From: Peptococcaceae bacterium 1198_IL3148
GTDB lineage: Bacteria > Bacillota > Desulfotomaculia > Desulfotomaculales > Desulfohalotomaculaceae
Assembly: GCA_036763105.1 (NCBI GenBank)
Contig: JBAIYS010000002.1
Span: 248,001 to 312,000, forward strand
Reading direction: 5' to 3'
Length of the DNA stretch: 64,000 nucleotides
Part shown: one piece after another, positions 1 to 9,503 of the stretch
Layout: every line of letters starts with the position of its first letter
How positions within the stretch are numbered: the first letter of the stretch is position 1
The notes under the pieces: model-generated
The model's input: only the letters and a program-made list of their open reading frames with translations
What the model was told of the DNA's origin: nothing
Databases searched by the model: none
Position numbers and translations under genes: made by a program

Positions 1-19
1 TCACATGGTTAAGCATTTG

Positions 20-28
20 TGTTATAAT
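20..28 (+). promoter_or_regulatory. Extended -10 promoter element upstream of the polyprenyl synthase gene
   Basis: TATAAT lies at 23-28, preceded by TG and one base (20-22), which is an extended -10 box. A -35 box would fall at about the first base of the window and is not visible. About 100 bases separate it from the first gene. It probably drives the polyprenyl synthase and possibly the tetrapyrrole genes behind it. Confidence 0.45.
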
Positions 29-133
29 GCATGCAGGGATTTTGAGCTGTTTGGAAGGATTTTTCTCTGAACAAGCGAATATTTATACGTTGCAATAGAA
101 AAGATAGAATAGGTTTGAGTGGGTGATCGTTCG

Positions 134-1099
134 GTGCTGGAAATATTTGATGTAGTAAAAAATGATCTAAAATTGGTGGAAAAAGAACTGGGCCGGGTTG
201 TGCAACATAAAGACCCGCTTTTAAATGAAACATCCAGTCACTTGTTAAATGCCGGAGGGAAAAGATTGCGTCCGGCTTTTGCACTTTTGTCCGGTAAGTT
301 TTATCATTACGATTTAAATAAAATTATGCCACTGGCGGTGGCATTGGAACTAATACATATGGCTTCTTTAGTGCATGATGATGTGGTTGACTGTGCCGTT
401 ACCAGGCGTGGCAGACCCACTGTGAGGGCCAACTGGGGTAATAGAATATCGATGCATACCGGCGATGTTTTGTCTGCCAAAGCTCTAATGATGATTGCCC
501 AATACAATGATATACCACTGGTGGCTAAGGTGTTTGCTAGAACCACTGTAAAAATGAGTGAAGGTGAAATAGAGCAAATAATCAGTGCTTACAGAAGTGA
601 TCAATCCATTAAAGATTACTGGTATCGTATTGAACGTAAAACTGCCATGCTAATTGCAGACAGCTGTCAATTAGGGGCGGTGGTTTGTGGGGCACCGAAG
701 GAAATATATATGCCGTTAAGAAGATATGGCCATAGAATAGGTATTGCCTTTCAAATTGTGGATGATATTTTAGATATGATAGCCGATCAGGATAAATTGG
801 GAAAACCTATTGGCAGTGATTTGCGTCAGGGGATTGTTACATTACCAGTTCTTTATGGACTAAAAAATAGTACCAAAAATAAGCGATTAGCCCAATTGGT
901 TGAAAACCAGAACAAAACCGAGGCTGAAATAGAGGAAGCAATAGATATTATTGTTAGTTGTGGCGGCATTGATTACTCAAATAATGTTGTTGACCTCTAT
1001 GTGAATAAGGCCAAAAAAGAATTGGATAAGCTTCCAAACACTCCAGTCAGACAAACGTTGGCCCTTATTGCTGATTTTGTCAGATATCGCAAGTTTTAA
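134..1099 (+). CDS. Polyprenyl diphosphate synthase (heptaprenyl-type, component II-like)
   Basis: A trans-prenyl chain elongating enzyme that adds isopentenyl diphosphate units to make the side chain of menaquinone. Visible motifs are GGKRLRP near residue 41, the first Asp-rich motif DDVVD at about 82-86 and the second DDILD at about 210-214 followed by KxxxPxGxDLRQG; these bind Mg2+ and the diphosphates. The length of 321 residues is normal for the family. GTG at 134 was chosen because GGGTGA lies seven bases upstream and the N-terminus then matches relatives; GTG at 119 in the same frame is an alternative. It ends 13 bases before the precorrin-2 dehydrogenase gene. Exact chain length cannot be read from the sequence. 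Confidence 0.9.
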   Translation: MLEIFDVVKNDLKLVEKELGRVVQHKDPLLNETSSHLLNAGGKRLRPAFALLSGKFYHYDLNKIMPLAVALELIHMASLVHDDVVDCAVTRRGRPTVRANWGNRISMHTGDVLSAKALMMIAQYNDIPLVAKVFARTTVKMSEGEIEQIISAYRSDQSIKDYWYRIERKTAMLIADSCQLGAVVCGAPKEIYMPLRRYGHRIGIAFQIVDDILDMIADQDKLGKPIGSDLRQGIVTLPVLYGLKNSTKNKRLAQLVENQNKTEAEIEEAIDIIVSCGGIDYSNNVVDLYVNKAKKELDKLPNTPVRQTLALIADFVRYRKF

Positions 1100-1112
1100 G
1101 GAGATCAATAAC

Positions 1113-1754
1113 ATGACAAAATTATATCCTTTGTATTTGCGTTTAAATGGAGAAAAATGTTTGGTGGTGGGTGGGGGCAAGGTGGCGGCCCGCAAAGTTA
1201 ACAGTTTGTTGGAGGCAGAGGCAACGGTAACGGTGGTTAGTCCGATACTAATCCCGCCATTGGCTGAACTTGAAAAAAAAGGGCAAATTGAACATATTCA
1301 GCGTACATATCAAGAAAAAGATTTAGAGGGTGCTTTTTTAGTGATTTGTGCCACCGATGATAAAGAGGTTAACCGTAGAGTGGCGGCCCAGTGCCAACAA
1401 AAGAAAATATTGGTTAATGTAGTTAATGACCCACCGCAAAGCAATTTTTTTGTGCCTGCAGTCATTCGTCAAGGCTCACTTTCAATAGCGGTGTCCACCG
1501 ATGGCAAAAGCCCACTTTTGGCAGCCCGCATTAGAGAGCAGTTGGAACAAACCTATGGGCCAGAATACGCTGATTTTTTAGAGCTGTTAGGGGAAGTACG
1601 ACAGGATATTATTGAAAATGTACCAGATCCAGAAACACGCAGAGAGATTCTACAAAGAATTGTACAATCGGACATCATCAGTTTAATTAAAGAAAATCGT
1701 TATCAAGAAATAAAGGAGCGGGTGCAAAATGCTTATCGTAGCAGTGGGAGTTAA
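1113..1754 (+). CDS. Precorrin-2 dehydrogenase / sirohydrochlorin ferrochelatase-like (CysG N-terminal type)
   Basis: Oxidises precorrin-2 to sirohydrochlorin with NAD+ and in many relatives also inserts iron to give siroheme. The glycine-rich nucleotide motif [11 protein letters not shown] begins at residue 18, and CATDD near residue 90 is the conserved acidic segment. Its 213 residues equal the CysG N-terminal half or Met8p, without the methyltransferase half, which here is fused to HemD further down. ATG at 1113 has AAGGAG ten bases upstream, so the longer open frame from 1068 is not the gene. It overlaps hemA by 26 bases, implying translational coupling. It makes the siroheme precursor that enters the Ahb heme route encoded downstream. 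Confidence 0.93.
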   Translation: MTKLYPLYLRLNGEKCLVVGGGKVAARKVNSLLEAEATVTVVSPILIPPLAELEKKGQIEHIQRTYQEKDLEGAFLVICATDDKEVNRRVAAQCQQKKILVNVVNDPPQSNFFVPAVIRQGSLSIAVSTDGKSPLLAARIREQLEQTYGPEYADFLELLGEVRQDIIENVPDPETRREILQRIVQSDIISLIKENRYQEIKERVQNAYRSSGS

Positions 1755-3093
1755 CCACCGTACCGCCCCGGTAGAGGTTAGAGAAAAGCTTTCCTTTCCG
1801 GCACACACATTGCCAGATGATCTTAAACGTTTGCAATCTTACAGTGGTATTGATGGTTGTGCCATTATTTCTACCTGTAACCGCACAGAGATCTATGTAA
1901 CTCCTTACGAATTAGATGAGGGCTTAAATGCTATTTGGCATTTTTTATCGAAACATTCAGGCTTGGACATATCAGAAATTAAGAATTGCACTTTCTGCCA
2001 TAGCTTATATGATGCTGTACGACATTTATTTAGGGTATCAGCTGGTTTAGACTCGATGATCTTGGGTGAAACCCAAATTTTAGGTCAAGTGCGAGAAGCC
2101 TATGAAATAGCACTAAAGACTGGTACCACCAACAGCGTGATAAATACTTTGTTTAAGCAAGCCATTGTTGTGGGAAAAAGAGTGCGCACTGAAACCGGCA
2201 TTGATAAAAATGCTGTTTCTGTCAGTTATGCGGCAGTGGAATTGGCCAAGCAAAAATTTGGCAATTTAAACGGCCGTTCAGTGCTGGTAGTGGGTGCAGG
2301 TAAAATGAGTGAATTAACTGCTAAACACTTGGTGTCCAATGGGGTATCTGGCGTCATTGTGTCTAACCGTTCTTATGATCGGGCAGAGATGCTGGCGGAG
2401 AAGTTTAATGGTCAAGCGGTAAAGTTTGAAGAACTCTTTAAACATATGCATAGTGCCGATATCATTATCAGTTCCACAGCGGCCAGGCATTATGTTATTC
2501 GTTATGCTGACATGTTGGAATTAATGCATATCAAGAAAAATAAAAGTTTAATTCTGATTGACATTGCGGTACCGAGGGATATTGATCCCCGGGTAGGTGA
2601 GATTCCTGGAGTAACCCTTTACGACATTGATGATTTGCAAATGGTGGTAGATAACAACCTAGAAGAAAGACGGCAGGCGGCAGTGTTGGCCGAAGGAATT
2701 ATTGAAGAAGAATTAAACGAGTTTTTAAAGTGGTTAGCGACCCAGTTTGTAGTTCCCACCATTTCTGCCCTGAGAGATAAAGGCGAAGAAATTAAACAAC
2801 ATGAATTACAACGGGCCTACAATCGTTTAGGAGACTTGACTGCTAGAGAACAAAAGGTGATCAGTACGATGGCTAATTCAATAGTTAAGCAACTTTTACA
2901 CCTACCAGTGGTGCGGCTTAAAGAATATGCCATGACCAGTGAAGGACATTTGTATACAGAAGTGTTGCAGAACCTATTTGACTTAGAAGTGCAAGGGCAG
3001 CGTCCAAAAAATAAGGCATGTGTAGATATTGATTTAATACCATGGTTGGAAAGTGCTGCCGAATATAATAAAAAGCATCACACCGGGGGGTAA
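1729..3093 (+). CDS. hemA: Glutamyl-tRNA reductase
   Basis: Catalyses the first step of C5-pathway tetrapyrrole synthesis: NADPH reduction of glutamyl-tRNA(Glu) to glutamate-1-semialdehyde. The N-terminal [14 protein letters not shown] segment, the catalytic Cys at about residue 50 in STCNRTE, the [15 protein letters not shown] signature near residue 105 and an NADPH-binding VVGAGKMSE near 190 are all present, followed by the C-terminal dimerisation helices. The length of 454 residues is normal. Its start lies within the end of the preceding gene and hemC follows after four bases, so the three are clearly co-transcribed. The product is the substrate of HemL, encoded 8 kb downstream in the same cluster. 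Confidence 0.97.
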   Translation: MLIVAVGVNHRTAPVEVREKLSFPAHTLPDDLKRLQSYSGIDGCAIISTCNRTEIYVTPYELDEGLNAIWHFLSKHSGLDISEIKNCTFCHSLYDAVRHLFRVSAGLDSMILGETQILGQVREAYEIALKTGTTNSVINTLFKQAIVVGKRVRTETGIDKNAVSVSYAAVELAKQKFGNLNGRSVLVVGAGKMSELTAKHLVSNGVSGVIVSNRSYDRAEMLAEKFNGQAVKFEELFKHMHSADIIISSTAARHYVIRYADMLELMHIKKNKSLILIDIAVPRDIDPRVGEIPGVTLYDIDDLQMVVDNNLEERRQAAVLAEGIIEEELNEFLKWLATQFVVPTISALRDKGEEIKQHELQRAYNRLGDLTAREQKVISTMANSIVKQLLHLPVVRLKEYAMTSEGHLYTEVLQNLFDLEVQGQRPKNKACVDIDLIPWLESAAEYNKKHHTGG

Positions 3094-3097
3094 CAAG

Positions 3098-4033
3098 TTG
3101 AAGCAAGAAATTTTAGTCGGTACCAGGGAAAGTGCCCTCGCCATGTGGCAAACAAATTGGGTGGTGGCAGAGCTACAAAAGAAATTTCCCGACCGTACTT
3201 TTAAAATTGTCAAAATGAAAACCCAAGGCGACAAGATATTGGATGTAGCTTTGGCTAAAATAGGGGACAAGGGTTTATTTACTAAAGAGCTGGAAGTAGG
3301 TATGCTGGAAGGCAAAGTTGACTTGGCAGTGCACAGTATGAAGGATTTGCCCACCCAACTGCCCAATGGATTGATCATCGGTGCCATTTGCCAGCGTGAA
3401 TATCCAGGCGATGTGTTGGTTAACGATTCCGGTAAAAAATTGGATGAGTTACCACAGGGGGCCAGAATAGGTACTTCTAGCTTGCGACGCAGTGCACAGT
3501 TGCTAAAATATCGTCCGGACCTAAAGTTAGAATCATTGCGAGGTAATTTAAATACCCGTATGACCAAACTACAAACGGAACGGTTAGACGGCATAGTGTT
3601 GGCAGCAGCCGGCATGATTCGCATGGGTTGGCAGGATAAAATAACCCAATACATACCAACGGAAATTTGTTTGCCGGCAGTGGGGCAAGGGTCCATTGGC
3701 ATCGAAATTAGAGAAAACGACCCAGAAATATTGGGAATAGTGCAGAGTATCGCTGATTATGAGGCCACTGTGGCCATCACTGCTGAGCGGGCGCTTTTGC
3801 GCAAACTGGAAGGTGGTTGCCAAGTGCCCATTGGTGCCTTCGGACAGGTCGTTGACAACAAACTGCACGTTGAAGCAACGGTAATTAGCCTAGATGGCAG
3901 CAAGGCAGTTAGGGATACCATTGAAGGTCCGGCTGATAAAGCCGCTGAGTTGGGTCTGGAACTGGCTAATCGCTTGTTAGAGCAAGGTGCTGGCGATATA
4001 TTGGAACAAGTGCGTAAGGAGAATGATGAATAA
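3098..4033 (+). CDS. hemC: Hydroxymethylbilane synthase (porphobilinogen deaminase)
   Basis: Polymerises four porphobilinogens into hydroxymethylbilane on a covalently attached dipyrromethane cofactor. The cofactor-carrying Cys is at about residue 231 in LEGGCQVPIG; GTRESALA near the N-terminus, HSMKDLP and GTSSLRR are the other signatures. TTG at 3098 is preferred because a GGGGGG ribosome site ends eight bases before it and the 311-residue product then begins directly with the family N-terminus; the open frame reaches back to 3053 inside hemA. It is followed two bases later by the cobA-hemD gene. Confidence 0.96.
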   Translation: MKQEILVGTRESALAMWQTNWVVAELQKKFPDRTFKIVKMKTQGDKILDVALAKIGDKGLFTKELEVGMLEGKVDLAVHSMKDLPTQLPNGLIIGAICQREYPGDVLVNDSGKKLDELPQGARIGTSSLRRSAQLLKYRPDLKLESLRGNLNTRMTKLQTERLDGIVLAAAGMIRMGWQDKITQYIPTEICLPAVGQGSIGIEIRENDPEILGIVQSIADYEATVAITAERALLRKLEGGCQVPIGAFGQVVDNKLHVEATVISLDGSKAVRDTIEGPADKAAELGLELANRLLEQGAGDILEQVRKENDE

Positions 4034-4035
4034 TT

Positions 4036-5556
4036 ATGAAAAACAGCGTAGTGTATTTGGTAGGTGCTGGCCCGGGGGATCCTGGCCTAATTACAGTCAA
4101 GGGCCTGGAATGTATAAAAAAGGCAGATGTCATTGTATATGACCGTTTAGCCAGCCCAAGGTTATTGGTCCATGCTCGGCCTGACGCTGAGTTAATATAT
4201 GTTGGCAAATCACCGGAACGTCATGCCATGAAACAACATGAAATTAACCAACTGCTGGTGGATAAGGCTAAAGCAGGCCATGTGGTGACCCGTTTAAAGG
4301 GTGGTGACCCCTTTGTATTTGGCCGGGGAGGTGAAGAAGCAGAGACGTTAGTGGAACAGGGCATTAGGTTTGAAGTGGTGCCGGGAATTACCTCTGCTGT
4401 ATCGGTTCCGGCCTATGCTGGTATTCCAGTAACTCACCGGGATGCCACCAGCAACTTTGCGGTGGTCACTGGGAATGAAGATCCCACCAAGGATGACTCC
4501 AACATTGCCTGGGACAAAATTGCTACAGGTATTGGTACCTTGGTGTTTTTAATGGGTATGGGCAACCTGCCCTATATTTGTGAAAAACTGATCCGATATG
4601 GCCGCAGTCCGGAAACTCCGGTGGCATTAATCCGTTGGGGCACTCGACCAGAGCAAAGAACTTTGGTGGGCACCATTGCAGATATTGCTGAAAAGGCTAA
4701 ACAGGCTGAATTTAAAAACCCAGCGGTGATTATTGTGGGCGAAGTGGTGAAGTTACGGGAAAAATTAGCTTGGTTTGAAAACAGGCCGCTATTTGGCAAA
4801 CGGGTATTGGTTACCCGTTCTCGGGAGCAGGCCAGTGTGTTATCACAACGCATTGAAGCTTTAGGTGGCGAACCTTGGGAATTTCCCACCATTCAAGTTA
4901 CTGATCCGGAGGACTACGCACCGCTGGATCAAGCCATTGCTAAATTGTCCCAGTACAAATGGGTAATCTTTACCAGTGTTAACGGGGTAAAATATTTCTT
5001 TGATCGACTGCGGCAACAAAACAAAGATATCAGAGCACTGGCAGGCTTGAAAATTTGTGCCATTGGCCCTAAAACCAAAGAATCCCTTGAGGCCTATGGT
5101 TTAATGGTGGACTATGTGCCCGGTGAATATAGGGCGGAACAAATTATTGCCGGCATGGAGGACAAAGTAAAACCCGGTGATGGTGTTTTACTGCCTAGGG
5201 CAGATATTGCCCGTAAAATATTGCCCAATGCCCTCAGGGAGATGGGGGCTTTGGTGGATGAAGTTACCACCTACAGAACGGTTTTAGGGGCAGGAAATGC
5301 ACAGTTACTTAAAGAAATGTTAGCAAGAAAAGAACTAAATATTTTAACCTTTACCAGTTCTTCTACAGTAAGGAATTTTGTAGAATTAGTTGATGCAGAT
5401 CACTTACAAGATTTATTGCGAGATGTTATAGTAGCTAGTATCGGACCCATTACTACCAACACAGCTAAAGAACTAGGCATTAATGTCACTGTGGAGGCTA
5501 AAGAATACACCATAGATGGGTTGATAGAGGCAGTGTTAAAAGCAATTAAGAATTAA
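4036..5556 (+). CDS. cobA-hemD: Fused uroporphyrinogen-III C-methyltransferase / uroporphyrinogen-III synthase
   Basis: A 506-residue fusion. Residues 1 to about 245 are the SAM-dependent methyltransferase (SUMT) that methylates uroporphyrinogen III at C2 and C7 to precorrin-2: VGAGPGDPGL at the N-terminus, RLKGGDPFVFGRG near 85 and a PGITSA motif. Residues from about 255 are uroporphyrinogen-III synthase (HemD), with the loosely conserved VLVTR and VIFTSVNGV segments. This fusion is common in Firmicutes. With the precorrin-2 dehydrogenase it covers hydroxymethylbilane to sirohydrochlorin. It ends the tightly packed first part of the cluster; the next gene starts 154 bases later. Confidence 0.95.
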   Translation: MKNSVVYLVGAGPGDPGLITVKGLECIKKADVIVYDRLASPRLLVHARPDAELIYVGKSPERHAMKQHEINQLLVDKAKAGHVVTRLKGGDPFVFGRGGEEAETLVEQGIRFEVVPGITSAVSVPAYAGIPVTHRDATSNFAVVTGNEDPTKDDSNIAWDKIATGIGTLVFLMGMGNLPYICEKLIRYGRSPETPVALIRWGTRPEQRTLVGTIADIAEKAKQAEFKNPAVIIVGEVVKLREKLAWFENRPLFGKRVLVTRSREQASVLSQRIEALGGEPWEFPTIQVTDPEDYAPLDQAIAKLSQYKWVIFTSVNGVKYFFDRLRQQNKDIRALAGLKICAIGPKTKESLEAYGLMVDYVPGEYRAEQIIAGMEDKVKPGDGVLLPRADIARKILPNALREMGALVDEVTTYRTVLGAGNAQLLKEMLARKELNILTFTSSSTVRNFVELVDADHLQDLLRDVIVASIGPITTNTAKELGINVTVEAKEYTIDGLIEAVLKAIKN

Positions 5557-5582
5557 TAATTTTGAATTTAGAATGAGCAGGT

Positions 5583-5646
5583 GCCAGATTCCAGCCTTAG
5601 GTACAATGTTACCTTATAGAAATATTTGCCCAGGCTGGTGTCTGGC
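5583..5646. repeat. Intergenic inverted repeat (REP-like hairpin)
   Basis: Arms at 5583-5597 (GCCAGATTCCAGCCT) and 5632-5646 (AGGCTGGTGTCTGGC) pair over 13 of 15 positions, and a smaller AGGTA/TACCT stem nests inside. The arms resemble short palindromic elements built on GGTGCCAG/CTGGCACC that are scattered in many Firmicute genomes. A related GGTGTCAGGTAC stretch occurs at about 10164. There is no T-tract, so it is not a clear terminator. Confidence 0.55.
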
Positions 5647-5710
5647 TCCGCATAAGAGCCTTTGTCAAAAGGTACTTAGCATGCTTTTTTAAAAAGAAAG
5701 GTGAAACATA

Positions 5711-6880
5711 ATGATCAGTATTAGTAAACTGTTGTGTGATACCAAAAATTTTGGTGATACCCTACGTTATTCTCCGGATTCCAAAGAACAAATGCATGGT
5801 ACCCACGGTGATCACGGCCCGGTGGTGGTGTGGAATATCACCCGTACCTGTAATTTGAAATGTCGACATTGCTACTCCAATTCCGATGGCCAGAAATATG
5901 AAAATGAAATGACCACTGAGGAAGGCCAGCAATTTTTGCGGGACTTGGCTGAATTTAAAGTGCCGGTGGTGTTGTTTTCCGGTGGCGAACCACTGGCTAG
6001 GCCTGACTTTTTTCAGTTAGCAGCTTACGCCAGAGAACTAGGCTTGCGGGTGACCATTTCCACCAACGGTACGCTGATTACTCCGGAAGTGGCCCAAAGG
6101 ATTAAAGATATCGGTGTTGGTTATGTGGGCATTAGTTTAGATGGCATTGGGGCTAACAATGACCGTTTCCGGGGACGTACCGGAGCCTTTGATGCAGCTT
6201 TGGCTGGTATTCACAACTGTTTAGCTGTAGGTCAAAAGGTGGGGTTGCGTTTCACCATTAATCGACACAATTATCACGAATTAAATGATATTTTCGATCT
6301 GTTGGAGCGAGAAAACATCCCTCGGGCTTGTTTCTATCATTTAGTTTACTCGGGACGCGCTAGCCACATGAAGGATGAAGATATTAGCCATCAAGAAACC
6401 AGAGCGGCCCTTGATTTGATTATCCGCCGGACAGAAGATATGAATCGGCGGGGATTAAACAAAGAGATTTTGACGGTGGATAATCATGCCGATGCCATTT
6501 ATGTGTATTTGCAATTAAAAGCCAAAGACCCAGTTAGAGCCGAAAGGGCTTGGGAACTACTAAACAGAAATGGTGGCAACCGCACCGGCATTGCCATTGG
6601 CCAAGTGGATTGGCATGGCAACGTCCATGCGGACCAGTTTACCCAAAACCATACCTTTGGCAACGTGCGTGAAAGAAAGTTCGGTGATATTTGGACAGAT
6701 TTAAGCAATCCAATATTGGCAGGCTTAAAGAATCGGAAGCCACTACTCAAAGGCCGCTGTGCCCAATGCAAGTGGCTGGAAGTTTGTAATGGTAACTTCC
6801 GTGCCCGTGCCGAAGCCATCCACGGCGACTTCTGGCATGAAGACCCAGCCTGCTATTTGACAGATGAAGAAATTAAGTAA
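5711..6880 (+). CDS. ahbC: Radical SAM heme-biosynthesis protein AhbC (12,18-didecarboxysiroheme deacetylase)
   Basis: Removes the two acetate side chains of 12,18-didecarboxysiroheme to give Fe-coproporphyrin III in the siroheme-dependent heme pathway of sulfate reducers and archaea. The radical SAM cysteines C47, C51 and C54 lie in RTCNLKCRHCYS, FSGGEPLARPDF is the SAM-binding GGE motif, and a SPASM-type C-terminus carries the Cys set CAQCKWLEVC with a further Cys near the end for an auxiliary Fe-S cluster. Its 389 residues fit AhbC. AAAGGTGA precedes the ATG. The assignment to AhbC rather than AhbD rests on the long N-terminus and its position between cobA-hemD and hemB next to a second, distinct radical SAM gene. 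Confidence 0.9.
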   Translation: MISISKLLCDTKNFGDTLRYSPDSKEQMHGTHGDHGPVVVWNITRTCNLKCRHCYSNSDGQKYENEMTTEEGQQFLRDLAEFKVPVVLFSGGEPLARPDFFQLAAYARELGLRVTISTNGTLITPEVAQRIKDIGVGYVGISLDGIGANNDRFRGRTGAFDAALAGIHNCLAVGQKVGLRFTINRHNYHELNDIFDLLERENIPRACFYHLVYSGRASHMKDEDISHQETRAALDLIIRRTEDMNRRGLNKEILTVDNHADAIYVYLQLKAKDPVRAERAWELLNRNGGNRTGIAIGQVDWHGNVHADQFTQNHTFGNVRERKFGDIWTDLSNPILAGLKNRKPLLKGRCAQCKWLEVCNGNFRARAEAIHGDFWHEDPACYLTDEEIK

Positions 6881-6884
6881 ATAG

Positions 6885-6960
6885 CAATTTGAATTAGGAA
6901 TTTTGAATTTGGATGAATAAACTAGCCATTCAAAATTTATAATTCAGAATTCATAATGCT
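6885..6960. repeat. AT-rich interspersed repeat of GAATT/AATTC words with partial dyad symmetry
   Basis: The spacer between ahbC and hemB holds TTTGAATTAGGAATTTTGAA-type sequence, and from about 6927 a mirror-like ATTCAAAATTTATAATTCAG segment, so the two halves can pair. Very similar words occur at 5560-5575, 9990-10025 and 10380-10392, always between genes of this cluster. It looks like a low-complexity intergenic repeat family. No protein or terminator function is visible. Confidence 0.5.
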
Positions 6961-7041
6961 ACTGAAGCTGTTACAAGAACACAAACAATTATTATAAATA
7001 CATACAAAAGATATAATAAGCTGTAAAAAGGGGTGCCTACC

Positions 7042-8028
7042 TTGACTTATCCTTATCTACGTTTACGTCGGTTGCGGGCTAATGACAATGTGCGCCGTTT
7101 GGTGCGGGAGCATCATTTGCGGGTGGATGATTTAATCTACCCGGTTTTTGTAATGCCCGGTGAAGGCATAAAAAAACCAGTATCATCAATGCCCGGGGTT
7201 TACAACTTTTCTATCGATCAATTATTAATGGAGTTAAAACAACTGGTAGAGTTAAAAATACCGGGGGTACTTCTCTTCGGTGTCTTGGAAGACCAGGACA
7301 AAGACGAAGTGGGTTCCAATGCCTATGCTGATGATGGTATTGTTCAGCAGGCCATTCGAGCCATTAAGCAAACCTACCCGGAACTAATGGTCATTACAGA
7401 TGTGTGCATGTGTGAATTTACCAGCCATGGTCATTGTGGCATTATTAAAGATGGTGATGTTGATAATGATGCCACCTTGGAATTGCTGGCTAAAAGTGCA
7501 GTTTCCCACGCCCGGGCCGGTGCCGATATGGTGGCGCCTTCGGACATGATGGATGGCCGGGTGGCTGCCATTCGAGATGCATTGGACGAAAACGGTTTTG
7601 GCAACGTACCCATTATGGCCTATTCCGCCAAATATTCATCAGCTTACTATGGCCCCTTTAGAGAAGCGGCCTGTTCAGCTCCGCAGTTTGGCGATCGCAA
7701 AACCTATCAAATGGACCCGGCCAATGGAGATGAAGCCATTAGAGAAACCATGTTGGATATTGAAGAAGGGGCCGACATTGTGATGGTCAAACCGGCTTTA
7801 GCCTACATGGACATTATTAGGCGAGTTAAGGATGAGTTTAACTATCCCACCGCTGCTTATAACGTTAGTGGTGAATACTCCATGATCAAGGCAGCAGCCC
7901 AAAATGGTTGGATTGATGAGAAATCAGTGGTATTAGAGACCCTCACTGCCTTTAAGCGGGCTGGAGCGGATATAATCATCACTTACCATGCTGTAGATGC
8001 TGCCCGTTGGCTTAAGGAGGACATGTAA
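7042..8028 (+). CDS. hemB: Delta-aminolevulinic acid dehydratase (porphobilinogen synthase)
   Basis: Condenses two 5-aminolevulinates to porphobilinogen. The two Schiff-base lysines are in [15 protein letters not shown] and [11 protein letters not shown]. The [13 protein letters not shown] stretch with three cysteines indicates the zinc-dependent form of the enzyme. The product has 328 residues, typical of the family. TTG at 7042 was chosen because AAGGGG ends about eight bases before it; GTG at 7033 lies on that site and is the alternative. The stop is 14 bases before ahbD, and the ahbD ribosome site overlaps the end of hemB. Confidence 0.96.
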   Translation: MTYPYLRLRRLRANDNVRRLVREHHLRVDDLIYPVFVMPGEGIKKPVSSMPGVYNFSIDQLLMELKQLVELKIPGVLLFGVLEDQDKDEVGSNAYADDGIVQQAIRAIKQTYPELMVITDVCMCEFTSHGHCGIIKDGDVDNDATLELLAKSAVSHARAGADMVAPSDMMDGRVAAIRDALDENGFGNVPIMAYSAKYSSAYYGPFREAACSAPQFGDRKTYQMDPANGDEAIRETMLDIEEGADIVMVKPALAYMDIIRRVKDEFNYPTAAYNVSGEYSMIKAAAQNGWIDEKSVVLETLTAFKRAGADIIITYHAVDAARWLKEDM

Positions 8029-8042
8029 AGGAGGACTGCATT

Positions 8043-9035
8043 TTGATTATATCTTGGAACACAACTAACGCCTGCAACATGTACTGTGAACACTGCTATC
8101 GGGATGCCGGTGCCAAGGTGGAGGACGAACTAAACACCGAGGAAGGCAAGGCCTTAATTGATGAAATAGCCAAGGCTGGCTTTAAAATTATGATTTTTAG
8201 CGGTGGCGAACCGCTGATGCGAAGTGACATCTATGAACTGGTGGCCCACGCCAAATCCAAGGGTTTGCGTCCGGTATTTGGGAGCAATGGCACTTTAATT
8301 ACACCAGCGGTGGCCAAAAAATTAAAGGATGCCGGGGCGTTAGCCATGGGTATCAGTTTGGACAGTGTTGACGCCGCTAAGCACGATCGGTTTAGGGCTA
8401 CCCCTGGGGCTTGGGAAGGTGCGGTCCAAGGTATGCGCAATTGTCGGGCGGTTGGACTGCCTTTCCAAATTCACACCACTGTGGTGGATTGGAATTATGA
8501 TGAAGTGGAAGCACTAACTGATTTTGCAGTTAAGGAAGGGGCCAGGGGTCACCACATTTTCTTCTTAGTACCCACCGGCCGAGCGGTAAATATTGAGCAA
8601 GAGTCGTTGCGGGCAGAGCAATACGAAAAATTATTGCATCGGATTATGAAAAAACAGCAACAGGTAGACATTGAGTTAAAGCCAACCTGTGCACCGCAGT
8701 TTATGCGGATTGCCAAACAGATGGGCATTAACATGCGATTTACCAAAGGATGTCTAGCCGGAACCGCTTACTGCATCATTGGTCCCAAAGGGGATGTGCA
8801 ACCCTGTGCCTATATGAATATCCCGGTGGGCAATGTGCGGGAAATTCCCTTTAGTGAAATTTGGCGAGACAATGAAGTGTTTAACCGTTTAAGGAATGAA
8901 CCGCTGCAAGGTGGTTGTGGTAGCTGTAATTACAATGACATCTGTGGTGGATGTCGAGCTCGGGCCCAATATTACCACGGGGATTACATGGCTGAAGAAC
9001 CGTGGTGCCTATATCAAGGACGTAAAGGATATTAG
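8043..9035 (+). CDS. ahbD: Radical SAM heme b synthase AhbD (Fe-coproporphyrin III decarboxylase)
   Basis: Oxidatively decarboxylates two propionates of Fe-coproporphyrin III to vinyl groups, the last step of siroheme-derived heme b synthesis. Radical SAM cysteines are C11, C15 and C18 (NACNMYCEHCY), followed by a FSGGEPLMRSD GGE motif. The SPASM-like end has CLAGTAYC, a QPC and the CGSCNYNDICGGC set, which can bind auxiliary [4Fe-4S]. The 330-residue length and N-terminus match AhbD. TTG at 8043 has AAGGAGG eight bases upstream. ahbA follows after five bases, so ahbD-ahbA-ahbB are one transcription unit. Confidence 0.9.
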   Translation: MIISWNTTNACNMYCEHCYRDAGAKVEDELNTEEGKALIDEIAKAGFKIMIFSGGEPLMRSDIYELVAHAKSKGLRPVFGSNGTLITPAVAKKLKDAGALAMGISLDSVDAAKHDRFRATPGAWEGAVQGMRNCRAVGLPFQIHTTVVDWNYDEVEALTDFAVKEGARGHHIFFLVPTGRAVNIEQESLRAEQYEKLLHRIMKKQQQVDIELKPTCAPQFMRIAKQMGINMRFTKGCLAGTAYCIIGPKGDVQPCAYMNIPVGNVREIPFSEIWRDNEVFNRLRNEPLQGGCGSCNYNDICGGCRARAQYYHGDYMAEEPWCLYQGRKGY

Positions 9036-9040
9036 AAATA

Positions 9041-9502
9041 ATGAAATTAGATGCAATCGATAAAAAACTGTTAAATATAGTGCAAACCCAGTTTCCCATC
9101 ACGTTAGCGCCTTATCAAGAGATTGCCCAAGAGTTGGGTATTACTGAACAACAAGTTATTGACCGTTTGAAGCGCCTGATGGATACAGATATCATCCGCC
9201 GTTTTGGTGGTGTTTTCGATTCCCGCAAGCTGGGTTATAAGGGAACGCTTTGTGCCATTAAAGTTCCAAATGAGCGCATTGAAGAGGTGGCAGAGGTAAT
9301 TAACAGTTATCCCGGCATCACCCACAACTATTTGCGCGAACATGATTATAATATGTGGTTTACCGTGTTGGCGGATTCGCCGGACAAAGTAGAAAAGATT
9401 CTTAATCAAATAACTGCTAAAACCGGTATTACCGATATTTTAAATCTACCGGCTGAAAAATTCTTTAAGGTGATGGTTAACTTTTCAATAGACGAGGTGT
9501 AG
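9041..9502 (+). CDS. ahbA: Siroheme decarboxylase subunit, AhbA-like (Lrp/AsnC fold)
   Basis: One of two related subunits that decarboxylate siroheme at C12 and C18. Residues 1-60 form an AsnC-type winged helix (DAIDKKLLNIVQTQFP, then EIAQELGITEQQVIDRLKRL and IIRRFGGVFDSRKLGYKG); the rest is an Lrp-like ligand domain with HNYLREHDYNMWFTV, whose His and Arg lie in the substrate pocket of characterised homologues. A true regulator is less likely because it is embedded with ahbD, ahbB and hemL. It is one base short of the ahbB start. Which of the two is A and which is B is by order and similarity, not certain. Confidence 0.85.
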   Translation: MKLDAIDKKLLNIVQTQFPITLAPYQEIAQELGITEQQVIDRLKRLMDTDIIRRFGGVFDSRKLGYKGTLCAIKVPNERIEEVAEVINSYPGITHNYLREHDYNMWFTVLADSPDKVEKILNQITAKTGITDILNLPAEKFFKVMVNFSIDEV

Positions 9503-9503
9503 T